The notes under the pieces: model-generated
Told to the model about the DNA's origin: nothing
Seen by the model: the letters and a program-made list of their open reading frames with translations, nothing else
Databases searched by the model: none
Translations under genes and position numbers: made by a program
Source of the DNA: JAFKKF01 sp038323025
Lineage (GTDB): Bacteria > Pseudomonadota > Alphaproteobacteria > Rhizobiales > Kaistiaceae
Length of the DNA stretch: 6,131 nucleotides
Reading direction: 5' to 3'
Assembly: GCA_038323025.1 (NCBI GenBank)
Contig: JBBQGL010000187.1
Coordinates: 1-6,131 of the forward strand
In this document: positions 1 to 5,378 of the stretch, piece by piece
How positions within the stretch are numbered: the stretch's first letter is position 1
How the letters are laid out: every line of letters begins with the position of its first letter

Positions 1-24
1 GATCCTCCGCGCAAGCGGAGGATC
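1..24. repeat. Palindromic repeat, copy 1 (10-bp stem, GCAA loop)
   Basis: A perfect inverted repeat: arm GATCCTCCGC at 1-10, loop GCAA at 11-14, arm GCGGAGGATC at 15-24. The loop is of the GNRA type when read on the + strand. No T-run follows on either visible side, so it is not a typical intrinsic terminator. It resembles the palindrome at 70-89 in the opposite orientation, which suggests a dispersed intergenic repeat family (REP/BIME-like) downstream of rpsP. The element touches the window edge and may be longer. Confidence 0.7.
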
Positions 25-68
25 ATTAGGGGAGGGTCGATTGGCCGGGCGGTGTGAGGCGGCGTGCG

Positions 69-90
69 GTCCTCTGCTTTCGCAGAGGAT
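69..90. repeat. Palindromic repeat, copy 2 (8-bp stem, GAAA loop on the - strand)
   Basis: Arm TCCTCTGC at 70-77, loop TTTC at 78-81, arm GCAGAGGA at 82-89. On the - strand the loop reads GAAA, again a GNRA tetraloop. Read on the - strand, the element ATCCTCTGC-GAAA-GCAGAGGA closely matches copy 1 read on the + strand (ATCCTCCGC-GCAA-GCGGAGGA), so the copies lie in inverted orientation about 45 bp apart. The arms differ at one base pair that changes on both sides and so keeps pairing (C:G to T:A), a sign of selection for the hairpin. No T-run follows. It lies about 40 bp after the rpsP stop codon and could act as an mRNA 3'-end stabiliser. Confidence 0.65.
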
Positions 91-128
91 GACGTGAGTG
101 TGTGCCCGGGCCGCGAAGCCCGATGCGA

Positions 129-491
129 TCAGGTCGCGGCCGGGGCGGCGGGGGCGGCGCCTTCCGCCGGCGCGGTACCGGCGCGTTCCTGCGCCTTCTT
201 GCCGGGAATTGCCCTCTGCGGGTTATTGCGCGGCGCGCGCTTGGCGACGCCGGCGGCGTCGAGGAAGCGGAGCACACGGTCGGTCGGCAGGGCGCCCAAC
301 TTGGTCCAGTGCTGGATGCGTTCGAGGTTGAGCGTCACGCGCTTCTCGTCGGTCTTGGCGAGGATCGGGTTGTAGGTGCCGACGATCTCGATGAAACGGC
401 CGTCGCGGGGAAAACGCGAGTCGGCGATGACGATGCGGTAGAACGGGCGCTTCTTGGCGCCCGCGCGGGCGAGGCGGATTTTCAGGGACAT
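129..491 (-). CDS. rpsP: 30S ribosomal protein S16
   Basis: S16 is a small-subunit protein that binds 16S rRNA and helps assemble the 30S body. The 120-residue product starts MSLKIRLARAGAKKRPFYRIV and continues with RFIEIVGTYNP (about 33-42) and the helix around NLERIQHW (55-62), all hallmark S16 sequence. The ATG at 491 was chosen because the family begins there and a good Shine-Dalgarno (AAGGAAG, 499-505) precedes it; the frame is open further upstream but would run into the ffh end. The core is about 85 residues, followed by an Ala/Pro/Gly-rich tail (about 97-120) absent from E. coli S16 and common in alphaproteobacteria. It lies 61 bp downstream of ffh on the same strand, so co-transcription is likely. 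rimM, the usual next gene, is not seen within the 128 bp to the window edge. Confidence 0.97.
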   Translation of the reverse strand: MSLKIRLARAGAKKRPFYRIVIADSRFPRDGRFIEIVGTYNPILAKTDEKRVTLNLERIQHWTKLGALPTDRVLRFLDAAGVAKRAPRNNPQRAIPGKKAQERAGTAPAEGAAPAAPAAT

Positions 492-552
492 TTCGTTACT
501 TCCTTTTTCTGACTGATCGATCTGGTTTCGCTGCGGCAACGCCGCGGTCTGG
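492..552 (-). other. ffh-rpsP spacer with small hairpin
   Basis: This 61-bp spacer between the ffh stop and the rpsP start holds the rpsP ribosome binding site and a short inverted repeat, GCGGC (533-537) and GCCGC (541-545), with a 3-base loop. No T-run follows the hairpin on the - strand, so it should not end transcription fully; ffh and rpsP probably share a transcript. It could mark an RNA-processing or partial attenuation point, but that is speculative. Confidence 0.4.
499..505 (-). promoter_or_regulatory. rpsP ribosome binding site
   Basis: The - strand reads AAGGAAG seven bases before the ATG at 491. It is one of the best Shine-Dalgarno matches in the window and fixes the rpsP start against longer in-frame readings. 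Confidence 0.75.
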
Positions 553-2070
553 TTATTTCTTCTTCGGCAAACCGGGCAGGCCCTGGAACTTGCCGCCGCC
601 AAGCCCCGGCAGGCCGGGCAGGCCGCCGCCGGGCATTCCCGGCATCCCGCCGGGCAGGCCGCCGCTCTTCGCCAGGCGCTCGAGCGTGGCCGGGTCGATG
701 TTGGGCATGCCGCCGGCGGCCCCGCCGCCGAGGCCCATCATCTCGCCCATCCGAGCGAACATCCCCTTGCCCTTGCCCATCTGTTTCATCATGTCGGCCA
801 TCTGCCGGTGCATCTTGAGGAGCTTGTTGACCTCCTCGACCTTGGTGCCCGAGCCGGCGGCGACGCGCTTCTTGCGGCTCGCCTTGAGCAGGTCCGGGTT
901 GCGGCGCTCCGCCCTGGTCATCGACGAGATAATCGCGGTCTGGCGCGTGAACACCGAATCGTCAAGGCCGCCCATGGCGTCGATCTGCTTCTTGGCCTTG
1001 CCGATGCCGGGGATCATGCCCATCAAACTGGACATGCCGCCGAGGCGCTTCATCTGGCCGAGCTGCTCGGCGAGGTCGTCGAGCGTGAAGACCCCCTTCC
1101 GCATGCGCTCGGCGGCCTTCATCGCCATGCCGGCGTCGAGGTTCTGTGCCGCCTTTTCGACGAGGCCGACGATGTCGCCCATGCCGAGGATGCGGCCGGC
1201 AATGCGCGACGGCTCGAAATCCTCAAGGGCGTCGAGCTTCTCGCCGGTGGCGATCAGCTTGATCGGCTTGTCGGTGACGGCGCGCATCGACAGCGCCGCG
1301 CCGCCGCGGCCGTCGCCGTCGACGCGGGTGAGCACGATGCCGGTGATGCCCACCCGCTCGTTGAACGAGCGCGCAACGTTGACCGCGTCCTGGCCGGTCA
1401 GCGAATCGGCGACGAGCAGGATCTCGTGCGGGCTCGCCACCCGCTTGATCTCCGCCATCTCGACCATCAGCGGCTCGTCGATATGGGTGCGGCCGGCGGT
1501 ATCGAGGATGACGACGTCGAAGCCGCCGAAGCGGGCGGCCGAGAGCGCGCGGGTGGCGATCTCCACCGGCATCTGGCCGGGGATGATCGGCAGCGTATCG
1601 ACGCCCGCCTGCTCGCCGAGCACGCGCAACTGCTCCTGCGCGGCGGGGCGGCGGGTATCGAGCGAGGCCATCAGCACCTTCAGCTTCTGGCGCTCGCCGA
1701 GTCGGCGCGCGATCTTCGCCGCCGTCGTGGTCTTGCCGGAACCCTGCAGGCCGACCAGCATGAGCGCCACCGGCGCCGGCGCGTTGAGGTCGATCGGTTC
1801 GGCACTGGAGCCGAGCGTCTCGACCAGCTGGTCGTGGACGATCTTCACCACCATCTGGCCGGGGGTCACCGAGCGGATGACGGATTCGCCGATCGCCTTC
1901 GCCCGGACCTTGTCGGTGAACGAGCGCACGACATCGAGGGCGACGTCGGCCTCAATGAGGGCGCGGCGCACTTCGCGCATCGCCTCGTTGACGTCGGCCT
2001 CGGAGAGCGCGCCACGCTTGGTCAGCCGGTCGAAGATGCCGCCGAGGCGCTCGGAAAGGGTATCGAACAT
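553..2070 (-). CDS. ffh: Signal recognition particle protein Ffh (SRP54 GTPase)
   Basis: Ffh binds 4.5S RNA and the signal sequences of nascent membrane proteins and, with the receptor FtsY, delivers ribosomes to the inner membrane. The 505-residue product has the N domain (1-about 90), then the G domain with P-loop GLQGSGKTTT (107-116), DTRRPAA (138-144), DTAGR (190-194) and TRVDGDGRGG (248-257). The M domain follows (about 305-440) with Met-rich helices and the RNA-binding segment around SRKKRVAAGSGT (398-409). The last 60 residues are a Gly/Met/Pro/Leu-rich tail ending in KKK. TRVD replaces the usual TK-D base-recognition box, which I recall as common in alphaproteobacteria. The start at MFDTLSERL is the family start; a 20-residue upstream extension is open but unlike Ffh. 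The Shine-Dalgarno is weak. rpsP follows in the same direction. Confidence 0.98.
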   Translation of the reverse strand: MFDTLSERLGGIFDRLTKRGALSEADVNEAMREVRRALIEADVALDVVRSFTDKVRAKAIGESVIRSVTPGQMVVKIVHDQLVETLGSSAEPIDLNAPAPVALMLVGLQGSGKTTTAAKIARRLGERQKLKVLMASLDTRRPAAQEQLRVLGEQAGVDTLPIIPGQMPVEIATRALSAARFGGFDVVILDTAGRTHIDEPLMVEMAEIKRVASPHEILLVADSLTGQDAVNVARSFNERVGITGIVLTRVDGDGRGGAALSMRAVTDKPIKLIATGEKLDALEDFEPSRIAGRILGMGDIVGLVEKAAQNLDAGMAMKAAERMRKGVFTLDDLAEQLGQMKRLGGMSSLMGMIPGIGKAKKQIDAMGGLDDSVFTRQTAIISSMTRAERRNPDLLKASRKKRVAAGSGTKVEEVNKLLKMHRQMADMMKQMGKGKGMFARMGEMMGLGGGAAGGMPNIDPATLERLAKSGGLPGGMPGMPGGGLPGLPGLGGGKFQGLPGLPKKK

Positions 2071-2267
2071 GGGGCCTATGTATGTCCCGCGCTGCGTGCC
2101 GACAAAGCCAAAACGCGCCCGCGGGCGCAACGCGCTGGCGGACGTTTGCCTCCGGGGTCGCGCCCCGGTCGGCGTTACTGCACTCTCGCTCCCATCAGGA
2201 GTGGCGGGAAACTAGGGATTTGGCCGCGCGGAGTCAACGACGGCGCAAATCCGGGCGAGCCGGCGGT
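2071..2267 (-). other. ffh upstream region with GC-rich palindromes
   Basis: This 197-bp gap between the DUF3828-like gene's stop and the ffh start should hold the ffh promoter. Visible structure includes a perfect 14-base palindrome, GCGCCCGCGGGCGC (2115-2128), and a stem-loop with arms CCGGGG (2152-2157) and CCCCGG (2163-2168). Neither is followed by a T-run on the - strand, so a classical intrinsic terminator for the upstream gene is not evident. A poor promoter candidate on the - strand (TTGTCG, 17-bp spacer, TACATA) lies almost against the ATG, which would leave hardly any leader; I do not rely on it. Confidence 0.35.
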
Positions 2268-2765
2268 CTAGTCCGGCGACGCCTGGTCCTTCTTGATCGC
2301 CGCCAGTTCCGTACGCAGGTCGCTGGTGCCGCCCTGATCTTCCGACCGCTTCCAGGTGATGTTGTCGATCTTCCAGCCCTTGGCGGTCTTGACCATCGCG
2401 AAGTCGATATGGCCCTCGACGTCGAACGCGGTGAAGGTGATCGCGACGGTGCCCTTGTCGGTTCCGTCCGGGGTGAACTGGGTCGAGACCTTGCTGACCG
2501 TGTCGGTATCCTGGGCGTCGAGGAAAACGTCGAAGTCGACGCCGACATCGTCGGCCTTCTCGGCAGCGTCCGAGACTTCCTTCCACAGCTTCCACAGGTC
2601 CGGCGAGAACGTCTCCTTCTCCGGATCGGCCGGCCAGTGATCGCTGGAATACTGGGCATAGATGCCGCGGATGAGGGTCTCCGGCTCGGAGAATTTCTCG
2701 GCGGCGCCGGCGGCGGTCCACGCAAGGGCGACGACGGCGGCGAGCAGCACGGCGAAGCTTTTCAT
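2268..2765 (-). CDS. Small exported protein, DUF3828-like, function unknown
   Basis: The product has 165 residues. It opens with a clear Sec signal peptide: MKSF, a hydrophobic run (about 4-18) and a likely cleavage near AAGAAE (about 19-23). The mature part is acidic and has no cysteine. The pattern of PETLIRGIYAQYS near the mature N-terminus, DFDVFLDAQDTD (78-89), a beta-rich middle and KGWKIDNITW (129-138) near the end resembles the DUF3828 family of secreted or periplasmic proteins, by memory only. The fold is likely a small cystatin/NTF2-like domain (inference). The ATG at 2765 was chosen because it begins the signal peptide; the open frame upstream does not look like protein and crosses the msrA terminator. 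A G-rich stretch (TTGGGGGAA) precedes the start. A terminator separates it from msrA, so it probably has its own promoter in the 2766-2834 gap, which I cannot pinpoint. Confidence 0.72.
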   Translation of the reverse strand: MKSFAVLLAAVVALAWTAAGAAEKFSEPETLIRGIYAQYSSDHWPADPEKETFSPDLWKLWKEVSDAAEKADDVGVDFDVFLDAQDTDTVSKVSTQFTPDGTDKGTVAITFTAFDVEGHIDFAMVKTAKGWKIDNITWKRSEDQGGTSDLRTELAAIKKDQASPD

Positions 2766-2834
2766 CGGTTCCCCCAAGGTTCCCGCCCTGTCTAGCCGAA
2801 CCGTGCCCTCCGGGTAAACACCATCCGCCCGCCT

Positions 2835-2872
2835 CGAAAACGGAAAGCGCGCCGGGCGAACCCGACGCGCTT
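2835..2872 (-). terminator. Intrinsic terminator after msrA (UUCG loop)
   Basis: On the - strand the arms 2872-2861 and 2856-2845 form a 12-bp stem (AAGCGCG, then a U-G wobble, then CGGG) around a UUCG tetraloop at 2860-2857. The wobble means the stem is complete as RNA on the - strand but carries a mismatch if read on the + strand, which fixes its orientation. A broken U-rich tail (TTTCCGTTTT) follows. It sits about 23 bases after the msrA stop, as expected for the end of an msrB-msrA transcript. Confidence 0.82.
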
Positions 2873-2895
2873 CAAGGGGTGGGCGGATCGTGAGG

Positions 2896-3621
2896 CTAGG
2901 AAGCGTTCTCGGCAAAAACCACGTAGGGCTTCTCGCGCCAAACGTCCGGGAACATCGCCTTGAGATTGGCGATCTTCGGCAGGTCGTAGGCGGCAAGGTA
3001 GCCGGGGTTGATCTTCAGGGTCGTGGCGTCGTCCTGATGGTAGTCCTCGGCCTGGTAGAAGTTGGTGTAGGGCGTCACCTCGGTCACGATCCTGGCCGGA
3101 AATACCTTGGCGGCGTCGAGCTGGGCGATATAGGCGGCGGCGACCTTCTTCTGCGCGTCGCTCATGGTGAAGATCGCCGAGCGGTAGCTCGTGCCTTGGT
3201 CGCTGCCCTGGTAGTTGAGCTGGGTCGGGTTGGTGGTGACCGAGAAGAAGACCTGGAGCAGCTTGCCGAACGAGACCTGCTTCGGGTCGAAGGTGATCTT
3301 GACCGCCTCGGCGTGGCCGGTGGTCTCGCTGCCCACCTGCTCGTAGGTCGGGTTGGCGACCGTTCCGCCGGAATAGCCGGATATGGCGCTCTCGACGCCC
3401 TTCACATGGGCGAAGACGCCCTGGACACCCCAGAAGCAGCCGCCGGCAAGCACCACCGTCTCGGTCCCGCTGCCCGCCGGTTCATCGACCAGCGGCGCCG
3501 GAATCTTCACCGCCGGCTCGGCCGCCTGGGCGAGAAACGTGGCCGCCGGCACCGCCAGCAGCGCCACCAGTGCAAGCGGCGCCAAGGGCCGCCGGGCAAG
3601 ACTTTTCAATTGGGCAAACAT
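2896..3621 (-). CDS. msrA: Exported peptide-methionine (S)-S-oxide reductase MsrA, single-cysteine type
   Basis: MsrA reduces the S-epimer of methionine sulfoxide in oxidised proteins. The 241-residue product begins with a signal sequence (hydrophobic about 14-33, likely cut after AQA near residue 33), so it acts outside the cytoplasm. The catalytic motif is GGCFWG, with Cys62. Other family active-site residues are present: Tyr83 in SGYSGG, Glu105 in TGHAE, Asp141 and Tyr146 in GSDQGTSYRSAIF. The usual HDPTQLN reads TNPTQLN. Cys62 is the only cysteine in the protein; the C-terminal resolving cysteines of E. coli-type MsrA are missing, so reduction must go through an outside thiol or another protein. 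It follows msrB by 48 bp on the same strand and ends before a strong terminator, so the two form an operon. A Shine-Dalgarno-like AGGGAAA (3627-3633) precedes the ATG. Confidence 0.95.
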   Translation of the reverse strand: MFAQLKSLARRPLAPLALVALLAVPAATFLAQAAEPAVKIPAPLVDEPAGSGTETVVLAGGCFWGVQGVFAHVKGVESAISGYSGGTVANPTYEQVGSETTGHAEAVKITFDPKQVSFGKLLQVFFSVTTNPTQLNYQGSDQGTSYRSAIFTMSDAQKKVAAAYIAQLDAAKVFPARIVTEVTPYTNFYQAEDYHQDDATTLKINPGYLAAYDLPKIANLKAMFPDVWREKPYVVFAENAS

Positions 3622-3669
3622 GGGGATTTCCCTGGGGTTAGGATTTTCGGTGAGGTTCGGTGGGGGATG

Positions 3670-4275
3670 TCAGGCGCTCGGGTGCGGGATGTAGCGGAGC
3701 GCCACCCCGTCCATGCAGTAGCGCAGGCCCGTCGGCTTCGGCCCGTCGTCGAAGACGTGGCCGAGATGCGCCTCGCACAGCGTGCACGAAACCTTGGTGC
3801 GGAAGCCGTCCTCGTCGGTGGTTTCGAGCACATTGGTCTTGGCGATCGGCTGATAGAAGCTCGGCCAGCCGGTGCCGGAATCGTACTTGGTCGCCGCGTC
3901 GAAGAGCGCGTTGTCGCAGCAGATGCAGCGGTAGAGCCCGGTGGTCGAGTGGTTGTCCCAGTTCGGACCGGTCTTCGGGTACTCGGTGCCCTCCTGGCGG
4001 GTGACCTGGAAGGTGAGGTCCGGCTGCGGCGCGCTGGCGAGCAGCTTTTTCCATTCGGCCTCGGTCTTCACCACCTTGTCGACGGTCACGACGCCGATGC
4101 TCTTGCCGAGGTCGGTGAAGCGCTGGATCGTAACCTTGCCCGGCGTGACCACGATGGTCTCGCCGACCGCCGCCGCGGCGAAGCGCGAGAAGAAGCCGAT
4201 CGCGGCGACGCCGCCGAGCGCCGCCGTGGATAGCAGGAATGCGCGGCGCGACGCGCTGGTGCCAAAGGAACTCAT
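3670..4275 (-). CDS. msrB: Tat-exported peptide-methionine (R)-S-oxide reductase MsrB
   Basis: MsrB reduces the R-epimer of protein methionine sulfoxide, complementing MsrA. The 201-residue product starts with a twin-arginine signal (SRRAFLL at 9-15, then a hydrophobic stretch to about 36), implying folded, zinc-loaded export. The MsrB domain spans about 70-199: WDNHSTTGLYRC (106-117), zinc CxxC pairs C117/C120 and C164/C167, GTGWPSF (134-140), HLGHVFDDGPKPTGLRYC (170-187) with catalytic Cys187. Thr135 sits where two-cysteine MsrBs have the resolving Cys. Asp189 replaces the Asn normally found two residues after the catalytic Cys. An extra Cys119 lies inside the zinc pair. The ATG at 4275 begins the Tat signal and has a strong Shine-Dalgarno (GGAGG within 4279-4287). 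It is the first gene of the msrB-msrA operon. Confidence 0.95.
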   Translation of the reverse strand: MSSFGTSASRRAFLLSTAALGGVAAIGFFSRFAAAAVGETIVVTPGKVTIQRFTDLGKSIGVVTVDKVVKTEAEWKKLLASAPQPDLTFQVTRQEGTEYPKTGPNWDNHSTTGLYRCICCDNALFDAATKYDSGTGWPSFYQPIAKTNVLETTDEDGFRTKVSCTLCEAHLGHVFDDGPKPTGLRYCMDGVALRYIPHPSA

Positions 4276-4280
4276 GATCC

Positions 4281-4287
4281 CCTCCCT
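4281..4287 (-). promoter_or_regulatory. msrB ribosome binding site
   Basis: The - strand reads AGGGAGG with the GGAGG core five bases before the ATG at 4275. This strong site supports the start at the Tat signal peptide. Confidence 0.75.
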
Positions 4288-4295
4288 GAGCTGGT

Positions 4296-4323
4296 CTCTT
4301 CGTGAAGAGCTACGGCGAATATA
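4296..4323 (-). promoter_or_regulatory. Candidate msrB promoter -10 and adjacent inverted repeat
   Basis: Read leftward, TATATT (4323-4318), or CTATAT one base earlier, is a good -10 candidate, but no convincing -35 lies 16-18 bp upstream. Just downstream, around the expected transcription start, is the inverted repeat CTCTTC (4296-4301) and GAAGAG (4304-4309) with a 2-base centre. As RNA this gives a 5-bp stem with a CACG loop at the 5' end of the message; as DNA it could be an operator. It lies about 20 bp upstream of the msrB start codon. Confidence 0.35.
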
Positions 4324-4376
4324 GCGATGCGGTTTCGCAACTCCTCCTCAATTCGGGTTGATGCGCCCGGCCCACG

Positions 4377-4405
4377 CCTCACGCCGGCGCGAAGGCGCCG
4401 TGAGG
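4377..4405. repeat. Bulged stem-loop in the msrB-dapF divergent region
   Basis: Inner arms CGGCGC (4385-4390) and GCGCCG (4395-4400) enclose the loop GAAG. Outer arms CCTCA (4377-4381) and TGAGG (4401-4405) continue the stem past a 3-base bulge, giving 11 bp in all. No T-run follows on either strand, so a terminator is unlikely. It lies between the two presumed promoters and may be a regulator site or simply a chance GC-rich structure. Confidence 0.4.
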
Positions 4406-4451
4406 GCGGGGGGTTCCCGCGCGGACTCGCAATCCGGCATCATTTCCGCCA

Positions 4452-4488
4452 TATAAGCCCCGCTTTCCGGAGCGCCGGTTCTCCGGAA
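4452..4488 (+). promoter_or_regulatory. Candidate dapF -10 element and leader hairpin
   Basis: TATAAG at 4452-4457 is a good -10 candidate on the + strand; no clear -35 is seen. It is followed by a perfect 8-bp inverted repeat, TTCCGGAG (4465-4472) and CTCCGGAA (4481-4488), with an 8-base loop. If transcription starts near 4464 the hairpin would form the very 5' end of the dapF-mtaB message, ending 17 bases before the start codon. It could stabilise the message or serve as an operator. The stretch between hairpin and ATG shows only a weak Shine-Dalgarno. Confidence 0.4.
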
Positions 4489-4505
4489 CGATTGGCTCGG
4501 TCCCC

Positions 4506-5378
4506 ATGCCCGCGATCCCCTTCCGCAAGATGAACGGCCTCGGCAACGAGTTCGCGATATTCGACGCGCGCCGGGGGCCGGTCCGCCTTTCGCCCGAGGC
4601 CATTCGCACGCTCGGCGAGGCCGGCGGCATCGGCTTCGACCAGATGATCACCATCGAGCCGGCGAAGAAGGGCGGCGACGCCTTCATGCGCATCCACAAC
4701 CGCGACGGCGGCGAGGTGGATGCCTGCGGCAACGCCACGCGCTGCATCGGCTGGCTGCTGATGGGCGAAAGCGCCCGCAAGCAGGCGATCATCGAGACCA
4801 ATGCCGGCATGCTGCAGGCCTTCGACATCGGCATCCCGGAACTGATCACCGTCGACATGGGCAAGCCGCGCTTCCTCTGGAACGAGATTCCGCTCGCCGA
4901 GGAATTCCGCGACACCCGCGCCATCGAATTGCAGATCGGCCCGATCGACGCGCCCTATCTGCATTCGCCGTCGGCGGTGAACATGGGCAACCCGCATGCG
5001 ATCTTCTGGGTCGACGACGTCGAGGCCTACGACCTCGCCCGCTTCGGCCCGCTCCTCGAGAACCACCCGATCTTCCCCGAGCGCGCCAACATCTCGATCG
5101 CGCAGGTCGTTGCGCCCGACCACATCATCCTGCGCACCTGGGAACGGGGGGCTGGGCTGACCCGGGCCTGCGGCACCGCCGCGTGCGCAGCGCTGGTCAA
5201 TGCAGCCCGCACCAAGCGGACCGGCCGCAAGGCGACGGTGACGCTGCCCGGCGGCGACCTGCTGATCGAATGGCGGGCCGACGATCATGTTATGTTGACG
5301 GGGCCCGCGACCTACGAGTTCTCGGGCGAGCTCGACCCGGACTCGGGCGCCTGGTCGCGCGACGTCGAGGCCGCCTGA
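4506..5378 (+). CDS. dapF: Diaminopimelate epimerase
   Basis: DapF interconverts LL- and meso-diaminopimelate in the cytoplasm, giving the precursor of lysine and of the peptidoglycan cross-link. The 290-residue product has the usual length and both catalytic cysteines of this PLP-independent epimerase: Cys74 in DACGNATRC (72-80) and Cys222 in TRACGTAA (219-226). Other hallmarks are KMNGLGNEF (8-16), HNRDGGE (64-70), NMGNPHA (159-165) and TWERGAG (211-217). The ATG at 4506 is right because the conserved MNGLGN motif lies nine residues in, as in homologues; the Met at residue 9 is internal to the motif. The ribosome binding site is weak. The stop TGA (5376-5378) shares its last base with the mtaB ATG, indicating translational coupling. 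Confidence 0.98.
   Translation: MPAIPFRKMNGLGNEFAIFDARRGPVRLSPEAIRTLGEAGGIGFDQMITIEPAKKGGDAFMRIHNRDGGEVDACGNATRCIGWLLMGESARKQAIIETNAGMLQAFDIGIPELITVDMGKPRFLWNEIPLAEEFRDTRAIELQIGPIDAPYLHSPSAVNMGNPHAIFWVDDVEAYDLARFGPLLENHPIFPERANISIAQVVAPDHIILRTWERGAGLTRACGTAACAALVNAARTKRTGRKATVTLPGGDLLIEWRADDHVMLTGPATYEFSGELDPDSGAWSRDVEAA

Noticed and set aside
107..122. Small stem (CGGGC/GCCCG) just after the rpsP stop as a terminator
   Set aside because: The stem is only 5 bp and no T-run follows on the - strand; the sequence is too GC-rich for this to stand out.
1..128. Start or end of rimM at the left edge
   Set aside because: No rimM-like reading frame is visible in these 128 bases; the space is taken by the palindromes, so rimM, if present, lies outside the window.
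590..2271. Long open frames (541 and 487 codons) on the + strand opposite ffh
   Set aside because: They lie antisense to a clear Ffh, have Arg/Ser- or Arg/His/Ala-rich low-quality composition and no recognisable motifs. They are frame shadows caused by high GC.
2890..4233. 447-codon open frame on the + strand opposite msrA and msrB
   Set aside because: It is antisense to two well-supported genes, has Arg/Gly/Val-rich composition, and runs through the msrA terminator and the gap between the genes.
2268..4275. Recent mobile-element insertion carrying the Msr genes
   Set aside because: No transposase, integrase, terminal inverted repeats, target-site duplications or attachment sites were seen, and base composition matches the neighbours.
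4276..4505. Lysine riboswitch or other known riboswitch ahead of dapF
   Set aside because: The leader after the candidate -10 is only about 45 bases, far too short for a lysine riboswitch, and no aptamer pattern is visible.
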